64,000 nucleotides of DNA from Faecalibacter bovis (GTDB lineage Bacteria; Bacteroidota; Bacteroidia; Flavobacteriales; Weeksellaceae), in assembly GCF_017948305.1 (NCBI RefSeq), contig NZ_CP072842.1:908001-972000 (forward strand). The letters are read 5' to 3'. The notes under the pieces are model-generated. The model was not told the origin of the DNA. It ran no database searches and saw only the letters and a list, made by a program, of their open reading frames with translations. A program made the translations under genes and the position numbers. Shown here one piece after another: positions 1 through 7,728 of the stretch (position 1 is the first letter of the stretch; each line of letters begins with the position of its first letter).

Positions 1-287
1 TCAATTTTAGTGAATTGTTGACGGTGCCCGTTTGATTTTTGGTATCCTTTTCTTCTTTTCTTTTTGAAAACGATTACTTTGTCACCTTTAACGTGCTCAA
101 CGATTTTAGCTACTACTGTAACTCCATCTATAACTGGGGCGCCGATTGTGATTGCTCCGTTGTCAGTTAATAAAACACGGTCGAATTTTACTTCGTCACC
201 TGCTTCACCAGCTAAACGGTTAACAAACAATTGTTGGTCTTTTTCAATTTTGTATTGAAGCCCTGCTATTTCTACAATTGCGTACAT
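1..287 (-). CDS. rplU: 50S ribosomal protein L21 (3' end cut by window edge)
   Basis: Large-subunit ribosomal protein bL21. The ATG is the reverse complement of bases 285-287, and 95 codons are visible before the window edge. The translation starts [18 protein letters not shown] and reaches the basic tail GHRQQFTKI, the usual L21 ending, so only a few residues should be missing. The Gly-Leu-Gln-Tyr-Lys stretch near residue 10 is diagnostic. rpmA (L27) normally follows rplU and would lie outside the window. A well-formed Bacteroidota promoter sits just upstream. Confidence 0.95.
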   Translation of the reverse strand, partial: MYAIVEIAGLQYKIEKDQQLFVNRLAGEAGDEVKFDRVLLTDNGAITIGAPVIDGVTVVAKIVEHVKGDKVIVFKKKRRKGYQKSNGHRQQFTKI

Positions 288-319
288 AAATTAAAATTTA
301 TTTGATATAAAATTGAGTG

Positions 320-349
320 CAAATATATAACCTTTTTTTCAATTATCAA
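320..349 (-). promoter_or_regulatory. rplU promoter, Bacteroidota type
   Basis: On the minus strand a TTG (-33 element, bases 349-347) is followed after 19 bases by TATATTTG (bases 327-320), a perfect TAnnTTTG -7 box. Transcription would start about 25-30 bases upstream of the rplU ATG. Confidence 0.7.
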
Positions 350-398
350 CCTGAACTTATTGATTTTTATAGTAAAAGATTATGAATTATGATATTTA

Positions 399-433
399 TT
401 GTATTTAGATTAATTAAAAATTAAATAACTTTG
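399..433 (+). promoter_or_regulatory. feoAB promoter candidate
   Basis: TAACTTTG at 426-433 matches the TAnnTTTG -7 box and lies 30 bases before the feoA ATG. The nearest upstream TTG (399-401) is 24 bases away, slightly longer than usual, so the -33 element is uncertain. I found no clear palindromic iron operator here. Confidence 0.5.
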
Positions 434-463
434 TCAAATCAGTATTTTTAACGAAATAAAATA

Positions 464-697
464 ATGAGTAAAACATTAAAAGACTTAAAGGTAGGAGATT
501 TAGCTATCATCAGCGGATTTACTTCTGAAGATGTCCCTGCTAAGTTATATGAAATGGGTTTTATCCCTGGAACTGAGTTACAAGTTAAGAATAAAGCTCC
601 ATTTGGAGGTCCAATTTGTATCAGTATAATGAGTAATAAGTCGCTTTTAGCTTTACGTCAGGCTGAAGCAAGTCAAATTTTGATTGAAAAGAAATAA
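464..697 (+). CDS. feoA: Ferrous iron transport protein A
   Basis: FeoA is a small cytoplasmic SH3-fold protein that supports Fe(II) import by FeoB. At 77 residues this is a normal stand-alone FeoA. It shows the family features LKVGDLAIISGF near the start, a KLYEMGFIPGTELQV core with the conserved MGF-x-PG turn, and a C-terminal ALRQAEASQILIE strand. Its stop overlaps the feoB ATG by one base (TAATG), so the two are translationally coupled. Function is secure from family and context. Confidence 0.95.
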   Translation: MSKTLKDLKVGDLAIISGFTSEDVPAKLYEMGFIPGTELQVKNKAPFGGPICISIMSNKSLLALRQAEASQILIEKK

Positions 698-2796
698 TGA
701 GTTCTAATATCATTACGCTAGTCGGAAATCCGAATGTCGGAAAAACATCACTTTTTAATAAATTAACAGGCCTTCGCCAAAAAGTAGGAAACTATGCTGG
801 TGTTACTGTCGAAAAACGAGAAGGAAATGTAGAAAGAAACGGTAAAAAATATCATATTATTGATTTACCAGGAACATATTCTATCTTCCCAAATTCGTTA
901 GACGAAGAAATTGTCTTCCAAACCCTTGGAGATAAAAACAATAAAGAATATCCAAATTTAGCAGTTGTTATTGCTGAACCAAGTAATTTAAAACGCTCTA
1001 TTTTACTACATTGTCAAGTAAAAGATCTTGGTATTCCTTCAATTTTTGTAATCAATATGAAAGACGAAATTGAAGCGAAAGGTCTTTCTATCGATATTAA
1101 AAAATTAGAGGATTTTTTAGAAACTAAAGTGATTTTAACCAATGCTCGTAATGGTGAAGGTATAGAAGAATTGATTTCAAATTTTGAATATCAGCCGGTT
1201 CAAAAATCAACAAACTTTAATGTTGGTTCGTTATACGAAAGTGCTGTAAATGATGTAAAATCTACTTTTAATCTTTCTTCAGATTATTTAGCTTGGCTAT
1301 ACTTAGGACAAAAAAATATTAATTTTTTAACTGCTGAACAAAGCGAAAATTTAAATACACTTAAAAAGAAACATAAAATAGTTGAACGTCGTATTCAAGT
1401 AAAAGAAACTGTCGATCGTAATCAACAATTAGATGAAATTTTAAGTGAAATTGTAAAATACAATCACAAACAAGAAAAAACACTTACCGAAAAAATAGAT
1501 AGTGTTATCATGCATCCATTTTTAGGTTATGTAATTTTCTTTGCTCTTTTATTATTAATGTTTCAGGCGGTATACACATGGTCAGGACCATTAATGGATT
1601 GGATTGATGGTTTATTTGGAAGCTTACAAGAATTTGCTACTAATACAATTCCAGCTGGTCCAGTATCCGATATTATTTCAGAGGCTATTATTCCAGGAAT
1701 TGGTGGTATTGTAATTTTCGTTCCTCAAATCGCAATTTTATTCCTTTTCATTTCATTAATGGAAGAAACGGGATACATGAGCCGTGTAGTATATTTAATG
1801 GATCGTTGGTTAAAACCTTTTGGTTTAAGTGGAAAATCTGTAGTTCCGTTAATATCTGGGGTTGCATGTGCTGTACCTGCGGTAATGTCGGCTCGTAATA
1901 TAGAAAACGCGAAAGAACGTATGTTAACAATTTTAGTTACGCCGTTTATGACTTGTGCAGCTCGTTTACCAATTTATATCGTAATTATCGCTTTAGTAAT
2001 TCCAGATGAAGATTGGTATGGATTTAATCTACAAGGTTTAGCCTTATTCTTAATGTACGTATTAGGTGTTGTTGGAGTTTTATTAAGCGCTATAATCTTA
2101 AATTTAATCATCAAAGCGAAACACAAAAGCTTATTAATTTTAGAATTACCTACTTATAAATTACCCGATTGGAAAAATGTTGGTATTAATGTGTGGGAAA
2201 AAACGTTAGGTTTCTTACTTGGTGCCGGAAAAATTATCTTCTCTATTTCTATTATTTTATGGGTTTTAGGTTCTTTCGGACCTGGAGAACAATTTAATAA
2301 TGCAGAAGAAATTGTTACTGCTCATAATCCTAAAATGAATGAAGAGGAATTAGCAAACGAAATTGCTTCTTATAAATTAGAACACTCATATTTAGGAACA
2401 ATAGGTTCTGTAATCGAGCCTGTTGTAGCACCTTTAGGATATGATTGGAAAATGGGAATTGGATTAATTTCTTCTTTTGCAGCTCGTGAAGTATTCGTGG
2501 GAACTATGTCAACAGTTTACAGTCTAGGAGAAGTTGATATCGAAGAAGATGAACAAAAAGGTAAATTATTAGACCGTATGCGTGCAGAAATTAACCGTAA
2601 TACTGGAGTAGCTGCATATACTTTCGCATCGGGTATTTCCTTATTATTATTCTATGCATTTGCAATGCAATGTATGAGTACAATTGCAATTGTAAAACGT
2701 GAAACAGATTCATGGAAATGGACCTTAATTCAAACAGGTTTCATGACAGGATTAGCATACGTCGTAGCATTTATTGCTTATCAAATTTTAAAATAA
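697..2796 (+). CDS. feoB: Ferrous iron transporter B
   Basis: FeoB is the inner-membrane Fe(II) permease with a cytoplasmic G domain at its N terminus. Visible GTPase motifs are G1 GNPNVGKTS (residues 10-18), G3 DLPGTYS (56-62) and G4 NMKDE (120-124). A helical GDI-like linker follows to about residue 265. The C-terminal half is polytopic and contains two Gate-type regions around GVACAVPAVMSARN and FAAREVFVGTMS. At 699 residues it is of ordinary length for Bacteroidota and intact. It overlaps feoA by one base and is followed 6 bases later by a small Cys-rich membrane protein gene. Confidence 0.97.
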   Translation: MSSNIITLVGNPNVGKTSLFNKLTGLRQKVGNYAGVTVEKREGNVERNGKKYHIIDLPGTYSIFPNSLDEEIVFQTLGDKNNKEYPNLAVVIAEPSNLKRSILLHCQVKDLGIPSIFVINMKDEIEAKGLSIDIKKLEDFLETKVILTNARNGEGIEELISNFEYQPVQKSTNFNVGSLYESAVNDVKSTFNLSSDYLAWLYLGQKNINFLTAEQSENLNTLKKKHKIVERRIQVKETVDRNQQLDEILSEIVKYNHKQEKTLTEKIDSVIMHPFLGYVIFFALLLLMFQAVYTWSGPLMDWIDGLFGSLQEFATNTIPAGPVSDIISEAIIPGIGGIVIFVPQIAILFLFISLMEETGYMSRVVYLMDRWLKPFGLSGKSVVPLISGVACAVPAVMSARNIENAKERMLTILVTPFMTCAARLPIYIVIIALVIPDEDWYGFNLQGLALFLMYVLGVVGVLLSAIILNLIIKAKHKSLLILELPTYKLPDWKNVGINVWEKTLGFLLGAGKIIFSISIILWVLGSFGPGEQFNNAEEIVTAHNPKMNEEELANEIASYKLEHSYLGTIGSVIEPVVAPLGYDWKMGIGLISSFAAREVFVGTMSTVYSLGEVDIEEDEQKGKLLDRMRAEINRNTGVAAYTFASGISLLLFYAFAMQCMSTIAIVKRETDSWKWTLIQTGFMTGLAYVVAFIAYQILK

Positions 2797-2802
2797 AAGA
2801 AA

Positions 2803-2967
2803 ATGGATAACATTTATATTCAATATGCTTTTATTGCTTTTTTAGTTGGTTTTGCCGTTTGGTATATATTCGGAATGCTGAAAAATACTTTTAAGAAAAA
2901 AGACGACGGTAGTTGTGGCTCAAATTGTGGCTGTACAGGTAACTCTGTCAAGAATAAACTAAAATAA
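2803..2967 (+). CDS. FeoB-associated small Cys-rich membrane protein
   Basis: This 54-residue ORF begins 6 bases after the feoB stop and ends just before the operon terminator. It starts MDNIYIQYAFIAFLVGF, so residues 5-25 form one membrane helix. A short basic stretch (FKKKDD) follows, then a Cys-rich tail, SCGSNCGCTG, with three cysteines spaced C-x3-C-x-C. Small Cys-rich membrane proteins after feoB are known in several phyla, and an Fe or Fe-S binding or redox role in Feo is often proposed but not settled. It is too short for many gene finders. Its position, frame and composition support a real gene. Confidence 0.85.
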   Translation: MDNIYIQYAFIAFLVGFAVWYIFGMLKNTFKKKDDGSCGSNCGCTGNSVKNKLK

Positions 2968-2970
2968 CAG

Positions 2971-3006
2971 AAAGCTAAAGGATTTAAGTCCTTTAGCTTT
3001 TATTTT
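2971..3006 (+). terminator. Terminator of the feo operon
   Basis: A perfect 12-bp stem (AAAGCTAAAGGA / TCCTTTAGCTTT) with a 6-base loop is followed by a T-rich run. Confidence 0.85.
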
Positions 3007-3115
3007 TTAGAAAAAATACCTATTTTTATTTCCTTAAATTTCACAACCCAACTCATTCATTATCATTTATATATTTTTTATAAATTACTAAAATTAATAT
3101 TTTGAATCTTTACTT

Positions 3116-3838
3116 ATGGAAAACCCATTATTTATTATTACTGCCGTTGTTTTAGTGATTATTTTAGCGATTAGTATTTATTTCTTAATTTCTAAAAAGA
3201 AAGAAAACCAAGCAGAAAATACTACACAGCCTATTATCGAAGAAAAAGAAGCTACAATTTTTCCAGAAAAAGAGATTGATGTTACTGTTGAAAAAAATTT
3301 AGAAATAAGTATTGAGAAAAAAATTGATGATATTCCTGTAGAACAAATCAAGAAAGAAGAAAATAAAACTGAAACTCCTAAAAAGGAAAATCAGAAAATT
3401 TCTAAAAACAAAAAATCTTCAACTAAAGAGGTCGATCAACCCAAACTTAATATCAATATTTCATCTAAAACAGAAAAAACATTATTGAAAAAAATAGAAG
3501 CTTTTGAAAATTCTAAAGACTTTCTGAAAAAGGATGTGAACTTGAATAATTTGGCCAAACAATTTGATACAAACACAAAATATTTAAGCGAGATTATAAA
3601 GAGCTATAAAAATAAGAACTTTAATCAATACTTAAACGAACTAAGAATTCATCATTTAATTGATGAGTTAAATAACAATGAGAAAGTCTTAAATACAAAA
3701 GTAAGTTACCTCGCGAGCGATTTTGGATTCAATTCACATAGTTCTTTTTCGACACTTTTTACACAATACGTTGGTCAATCCCCTTCAGAATATATAAAAG
3801 CTTTGAAAGAGGCTAAAAAGGAAAAAATTACTGAATAA
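3116..3838 (+). CDS. Membrane-anchored AraC-type HTH regulator
   Basis: A 240-residue protein in three parts. Residues about 6-27 form one hydrophobic helix. Residues about 28-125 are a highly charged Lys/Glu-rich linker. The C-terminal ~105 residues are an AraC-type double helix-turn-helix domain, with LNNLAKQFDTNTKYLSEII as the first HTH and SYLASDFGFNSHSSFSTLF, YVGQSPSEYIK as the second HTH and tail. In Bacteroidota such domains usually follow a TPR or two-component sensor and a membrane helix. Here no sensor domain is present. The target is unknown. It has its own terminator and appears monocistronic. Confidence 0.8.
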   Translation: MENPLFIITAVVLVIILAISIYFLISKKKENQAENTTQPIIEEKEATIFPEKEIDVTVEKNLEISIEKKIDDIPVEQIKKEENKTETPKKENQKISKNKKSSTKEVDQPKLNINISSKTEKTLLKKIEAFENSKDFLKKDVNLNNLAKQFDTNTKYLSEIIKSYKNKNFNQYLNELRIHHLIDELNNNEKVLNTKVSYLASDFGFNSHSSFSTLFTQYVGQSPSEYIKALKEAKKEKITE

Positions 3839-3844
3839 TTTTAG

Positions 3845-3874
3845 AAACTACTTTCAAATTGGAAGTAGTTTTTT
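3845..3874 (+). terminator. Terminator of the AraC-type regulator gene
   Basis: Stem of about 11 bp (AAACTACTTTC / GGAAGTAGTTT with one wobble pair), 5-base loop, then a T run. Confidence 0.8.
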
Positions 3875-3903
3875 CATTATATTAAACATTCGAATACCAC
3901 AAA

Positions 3904-4854
3904 ATGGCAAAACAAATAAATACGGAACAACTAATTCAAGATATAAAAGACGGAAATCGATTCGCCTTGAGCCGAGCTATCACATTAGCCGAAAGCACAA
4001 GATTAGAACATTTAGAAGCTGCACAAGAAATCATCAAAGCATTTCCTCCTTCAACCAACTCGAAGCGAATTGCCATCACAGGAATTCCCGGCGTAGGTAA
4101 AAGTACATTTATCGAATCTTTAGGAAAATATCTAACAAACTTAGGCTCGAAAGTCGCAATACTTGCCATTGACCCAAGTAGTAGTTTATCCAAAGGTAGT
4201 ATTTTGGGCGATAAAACTAGAATGGAAGAATTAGCTAAAAACGAATTAGCTTACATTCGTCCGAGTGCTTCCAATGGTAGTTTAGGTGGAATCACATCTC
4301 GTACCTACGAAGCTATATTATTATGTGAAGCTGCAGGATATGATCATATTTTAATAGAAACAGTAGGTGTTGGACAATCAGAGACGTTAGTAAATCAAAT
4401 TTCTGATTTATTTCTATTCTTACAATTACCAGGTTCTGGAGACGATTTACAAGGTATAAAACGTGGAATCATGGAAATGGCCGATATTATTTTCGTAAAC
4501 AAAGTTGATTCTTTTCAGGAAAAATTAGTTAAGGATGCAAAAGTTGATTTAGCACGATCACTTCAATTTTTACCAACAAAAGACTCGAATTGGAAACGTA
4601 AAACAATTCTTGGTTCTGGATTAAAAGAAAAAGGAATTACAGAGCTTTGGGAAACCATCTTGTTGTATTTTGAACAAATACACGCAAACGATTATTATCT
4701 TCAAAATAGACGTAAACAACAGCTTCTACAAGCCGAATCTTATGTATTAGAGATGATAGAACGTGAAACTAAAGAAAAATTAAAGGAAAAACCATTCAAC
4801 TATTCGATTCCGAATGCATTTCAAATGGCAAAAGAATGGTTAGAATTAAAATAA
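3904..4854 (+). CDS. meaB: Methylmalonyl-CoA mutase-associated GTPase MeaB
   Basis: MeaB (ArgK family) is a G3E GTPase that protects and reloads adenosylcobalamin-dependent methylmalonyl-CoA mutase. The P-loop is GIPGVGKST (residues 60-68). The family motif DPSSSLSKGSILGDKTRM follows at about 90-107, then ETVGVGQSE, and a VNKVD guanine-specificity motif appears near residue 199. At 316 residues it is the normal length. The mutase genes are not in this window, and the gene stands alone between two terminators. The start at 3904 gives MAKQINTEQL, in line with the helical N-terminal arm of the family. Confidence 0.93.
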   Translation: MAKQINTEQLIQDIKDGNRFALSRAITLAESTRLEHLEAAQEIIKAFPPSTNSKRIAITGIPGVGKSTFIESLGKYLTNLGSKVAILAIDPSSSLSKGSILGDKTRMEELAKNELAYIRPSASNGSLGGITSRTYEAILLCEAAGYDHILIETVGVGQSETLVNQISDLFLFLQLPGSGDDLQGIKRGIMEMADIIFVNKVDSFQEKLVKDAKVDLARSLQFLPTKDSNWKRKTILGSGLKEKGITELWETILLYFEQIHANDYYLQNRRKQQLLQAESYVLEMIERETKEKLKEKPFNYSIPNAFQMAKEWLELK

Positions 4855-4863
4855 ATGACAAAC

Positions 4864-4895
4864 AAAAAAGGCTATCATTACTGATAGCCTTTTTA
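4864..4895 (+). terminator. meaB terminator
   Basis: Stem AAAGGCTATCA / TGATAGCCTTT with a 4-base loop and a T run, a few bases after the meaB stop. Confidence 0.85.
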
Positions 4896-4905
4896 TTTTT
4901 GATTG

Positions 4906-4979
4906 CTCCTCCTCTTGGGCTCGAACCAAGGACCCTCTGATTAACAGTCAGATGCTCTAACCAACTGAGCTAAGGAGGA
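4906..4979 (-). tRNA. tRNA-Asn (anticodon GTT), copy 1
   Basis: A 74-nt cloverleaf on the minus strand. The acceptor stem TCCTCCT pairs with AGGAGGA. The D-arm region reads AGCTCAGTTGGTTAGAGC. The anticodon arm CTGACTGTTAATCAG carries GTT (Asn). The T arm contains GGTTCGAGCCC. The discriminator base is G and CCA is not encoded. It is identical in sequence to the copy at 5035-5108. Confidence 0.97.
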
Positions 4980-5034
4980 AAATCCAAAATTATTTTAAAG
5001 TCTTTGTTTGACTTGGTTTGTTTCACTAAAAAAG

Positions 5035-5108
5035 CTCCTCCTCTTGGGCTCGAACCAAGGACCCTCTGATTAACAGTCAGATGCTCTAACCAACTGAGCT
5101 AAGGAGGA
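5035..5108 (-). tRNA. tRNA-Asn (anticodon GTT), copy 2
   Basis: This copy has the same 74-nt cloverleaf as the one at 4906-4979, on the same strand, with anticodon GTT and no encoded CCA. The 55-base spacer between the copies is AT-rich and shows no gene. It is probably co-transcribed with copy 1 and lies upstream of it. Confidence 0.97.
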
Positions 5109-5175
5109 ATGTTGCTTAATTGTGGGTGCAAATATAAAAGGATTTTTTACACCCACAAAAAATATTTTAAAAAAT

Positions 5176-6549
5176 TTATCCGAAAATTAAATTTATTATG
5201 TCATTTCCGAAGATAAATACCATTAAACCAAGGATTATGAAGATTCCGACCATCTGTGCTTTTTCTAAAACTTTTTCGCTCGGAGCTTTTCCTGTCACCA
5301 TTTCATAGATTGCAAACACTGCATGTCCACCATCTAAACCTGGAATTGGCAATAAATTAATAAAAGCTAACCAAGCTGAAATCATAGCTGTAAAAGACCA
5401 GAAGTTTAACCAGTCCCATTTTTCAGGCATGTGTTTTACCATTCCGATTGGACCAGACACTTGCTTGCGTCCATCTTTTACCTGGAACAATGTTCCGATT
5501 CCTCGTACTTGTGTAGCAATAGCATCAAACGGCTTTACGATACCTTGTGCAATACCTTCTCCGATCGAGTAATCTTTACGACCAATCACTGAATCTAAGT
5601 ATGCTGATTTAGCCTTAATTCCGATTTTTCCATCTTTTCCATCTTTTCCATCTTTTCCATCTTTTCCATCTTTTCCATCTTTTCCATCTTTTCCATCTTT
5701 TCCAATCGTAACCATTAATTCTACTGGCTGACCATTTCTTTCAACACTAAAAGGGACTGTTTTTCCTTCATATTCTTCTAATTTCTTAGAGAAATCATTG
5801 AAAAAAGGAGTTGTAAATCCATCAATCGCAATAATTTTATCGTCTTTTAAGATTCCTGCTTTATGAGCTGGTGTATCTAAGAAAACTGTATCTACTTCAA
5901 ATGAAAATTGAGGAACGAAGAATCCTTGTTTATAATTTAAAATTTGAGTTCTGAAATCTTCGTTAATTGGTAAAGAAATTTCTTTTCCTTGACGTGAAAT
6001 TTCTAAAGTTTCACCTCCTAATAAAGCTTCTTTATCAATTTCTTCTAACGAATTATATTTAATACCGTTAACACCAACAGGAATATCACCAGTTTTTAAA
6101 CCTAACGCTAATTGAGTTGAATCTACAGCTAAACCATACTTCATTGCTTCAACTTTAGTATAACGCTCTCCGTTTGCAATTAGTAAAACAGAATAAATTA
6201 TCATAGCTAAAACGATATTAACGAAAATACCACCTAACATAATAATTAATCGTTGCCATGCTGGCTTAGTACGGAATTCCCATGGTTGTGGTTCGCTTTT
6301 CATTTGTTCTGTGTCCATGCTTTCGTCAATCATTCCTGATAACTTAACATATCCACCTAATGGTAACCAACCTATTCCGTAAACAGTATCACCAATTTTC
6401 TTTTTCCAGATTGCGAATTTCACATCAAAGAAAACAAAGAAACGCTCTACACGAACGCCAAAATATCTTGCTGCTACGAAATGTCCTAACTCGTGTAACA
6501 TTACTAACAACATTAAACTGAGCATTAACTGCCCGATTTGTACTAACAT
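5176..6549 (-). CDS. rseP: RIP-type site-2 zinc metalloprotease RseP with a Gly-Lys-Asp repeat tract
   Basis: An inner-membrane intramembrane protease of the RseP/site-2 family, which cleaves anti-sigma factors or signal-peptide remnants. The zinc motif HELGH is at residues 19-23 in the first helix. The C-terminal motif NLLPIPGLDGGH near residue 415 supplies the third ligand. PDZ-like sequence lies between, including KAGILKDDKIIAIDGF. Length is 457 residues, typical of the group. Oddity: residues about 283-307 are eight tandem Gly-Lys-Asp units encoded by a perfect 9-bp DNA repeat, placed in the PDZ region. It follows gldD on the same strand. Confidence 0.93.
   Translation of the reverse strand: MLVQIGQLMLSLMLLVMLHELGHFVAARYFGVRVERFFVFFDVKFAIWKKKIGDTVYGIGWLPLGGYVKLSGMIDESMDTEQMKSEPQPWEFRTKPAWQRLIIMLGGIFVNIVLAMIIYSVLLIANGERYTKVEAMKYGLAVDSTQLALGLKTGDIPVGVNGIKYNSLEEIDKEALLGGETLEISRQGKEISLPINEDFRTQILNYKQGFFVPQFSFEVDTVFLDTPAHKAGILKDDKIIAIDGFTTPFFNDFSKKLEEYEGKTVPFSVERNGQPVELMVTIGKDGKDGKDGKDGKDGKDGKDGKDGKIGIKAKSAYLDSVIGRKDYSIGEGIAQGIVKPFDAIATQVRGIGTLFQVKDGRKQVSGPIGMVKHMPEKWDWLNFWSFTAMISAWLAFINLLPIPGLDGGHAVFAIYEMVTGKAPSEKVLEKAQMVGIFIILGLMVFIFGNDIINLIFG
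5630..5701 (-). repeat. 9-bp tandem repeat, 8 units, inside rseP
   Basis: Eight uninterrupted copies of CCATCTTTT (plus-strand sense), encoding Gly-Lys-Asp on the minus strand. The 9-bp period keeps frame, so gain or loss of units would lengthen or shorten the protein without truncating it. Flanking sequence (TTGGAA... and ...GGAAAAATCGG on the coding strand) shows partial decay of outer units. Confidence 0.95.
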
Positions 6550-6586
6550 ATTATTTTAAAAATTAGTTGCTTTATTATATTGATTA

Positions 6587-6612
6587 CAAAAATAATCGTT
6601 TTTAGTAATCAA
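6587..6612 (-). promoter_or_regulatory. rseP promoter candidate
   Basis: Minus-strand TTG (6612-6610), 15 bases, then TATTTTTG (6594-6587), a TAnnTTTG -7 box. It lies between the gldD stop and the rseP start, so rseP may have its own promoter besides read-through from gldD. The spacing is short. Confidence 0.4.
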
Positions 6613-6618
6613 ATACTT

Positions 6619-7224
6619 TTATTTTCGCCAAGTTAAAGATTCAATCAAATGCTGTACATCTTTTTTAATGTATTCAACAGCTGGTGCTAAAGAATCTGCT
6701 TTTGGTTCTGATGAAAAATAAACTGAACCTGAAATAAAATTGCTTACACTATCTGTAGCATGAAATTGAAGGTTGATTGCCGACTCTCCACCTAATTCGT
6801 ACAATGTTCCAAACACTCGTTTTTCTGGAAATTCAAACATTTGTGGAGAAATAAAACTTGCTTTTACAGTTTGTTTCTGAACAAAAGCTTCACTTTCTTT
6901 AATTTTAACAATTAAATCTTGTTTAGAATTCACCGGAAAATAGGTCAAGAAAATATTTGCTTTCATTTCAGGATAATAAACAATATACCAATTTGGTTGC
7001 TTTCCTTGTTTTATTTGTCCAAAATCTGAATAATCAAACGTATACGGTGCGTTTTGATTAAATTTTACATATTTCGCTGTCGGATATTCTAATCGTACTT
7101 GGCCTAGAGGTTTTACTACCTCTGAATTATCCGAACATGACATAAAAAAAATAGCACTAATACATAATGCTACTATACATAAGACTTTGTTTACGAGCTT
7201 TCGCTTCAGTAAATTATAATTCAT
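6619..7224 (-). CDS. gldD: Gliding motility lipoprotein GldD
   Basis: GldD is a lipoprotein required for gliding and type IX secretion-linked functions in flavobacteria. Residues 10-30 form a signal peptide ending in the lipobox FMSC, with Cys30 as the acylation site. The mature part (LGQVRLEYPTAKY, then YFSSEPKADSLAPAVEY and a terminal LIESLTWRK) matches the GldD pattern I know. Length 201 is usual. The neighbours mutY and ssb also fit the standard flavobacterial locus. In F. johnsoniae gldE lies between ssb and gldD, but here the two genes are 25 bases apart and gldE is missing. Confidence 0.88.
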   Translation of the reverse strand: MNYNLLKRKLVNKVLCIVALCISAIFFMSCSDNSEVVKPLGQVRLEYPTAKYVKFNQNAPYTFDYSDFGQIKQGKQPNWYIVYYPEMKANIFLTYFPVNSKQDLIVKIKESEAFVQKQTVKASFISPQMFEFPEKRVFGTLYELGGESAINLQFHATDSVSNFISGSVYFSSEPKADSLAPAVEYIKKDVQHLIESLTWRK

Positions 7225-7249
7225 TCTACTTTATTTCTACTACATTTTT

Positions 7250-7687
7250 TTAGAACGGTAAATCATCCTCACCTTCTCCCATAGAAGTTGGAGTTGACGG
7301 CGTTTCATTGTTTACCTGTTCTGGTTGATTTGTTGTTGATCTTTGATCTGAATCTGTTTTTGGTGTTAAAAATTCTATTGAATTTGCTACAATTTCAGTT
7401 GTGTAACGAGTTTGTCCATTATCGTCCCATTTACGTGTTTTAATACGTCCTTCAACAAATACTTTATCTCCTTTTTTTAGGTAACGCTCACACAATTCGG
7501 CTAATTTATTACGCGTTGTAATATTGTGCCATTCAGTTTCTGTAATACGTTCCCCTGTACGAGAAATGTAAGATTCTGTTGTTGCGATTGGAAAACGACC
7601 TATACAATTTTGCTCATCAAAATGATGCAATTTAACATCATCTCCTAAATTTCCAATTAAGATTACTTTGTTGGTTGTACCGTTCAT
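7250..7687 (-). CDS. ssb: Single-stranded DNA-binding protein
   Basis: A homotetrameric OB-fold protein that coats ssDNA in replication and repair. The N-terminal ~108 residues are the OB fold (NKVILIGNLGDDV, then WHNITTRNKLAELCERYLKKGDKVFVEGRI). A flexible Gln/Asn/Thr/Pro-rich linker follows. The extreme C terminus EGEDDLPF is the classic acidic tip that recruits partner proteins. At 145 residues it is normal and complete. It sits between mutY and gldD on one strand and is probably co-transcribed with them. Confidence 0.97.
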   Translation of the reverse strand: MNGTTNKVILIGNLGDDVKLHHFDEQNCIGRFPIATTESYISRTGERITETEWHNITTRNKLAELCERYLKKGDKVFVEGRIKTRKWDDNGQTRYTTEIVANSIEFLTPKTDSDQRSTTNQPEQVNNETPSTPTSMGEGEDDLPF

Positions 7688-7728
7688 AGCTTTTCGTGGT
7701 TTTGATTACGTGGCTTTAATATACAAAA

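Noticed and set aside
5176-6549. The Gly-Lys-Asp tract as a sequencing or frameshift error in rseP
   Set aside because: The 9-bp period keeps the frame and both halves of the protein have normal motifs (HELGH and the final LDGGH).
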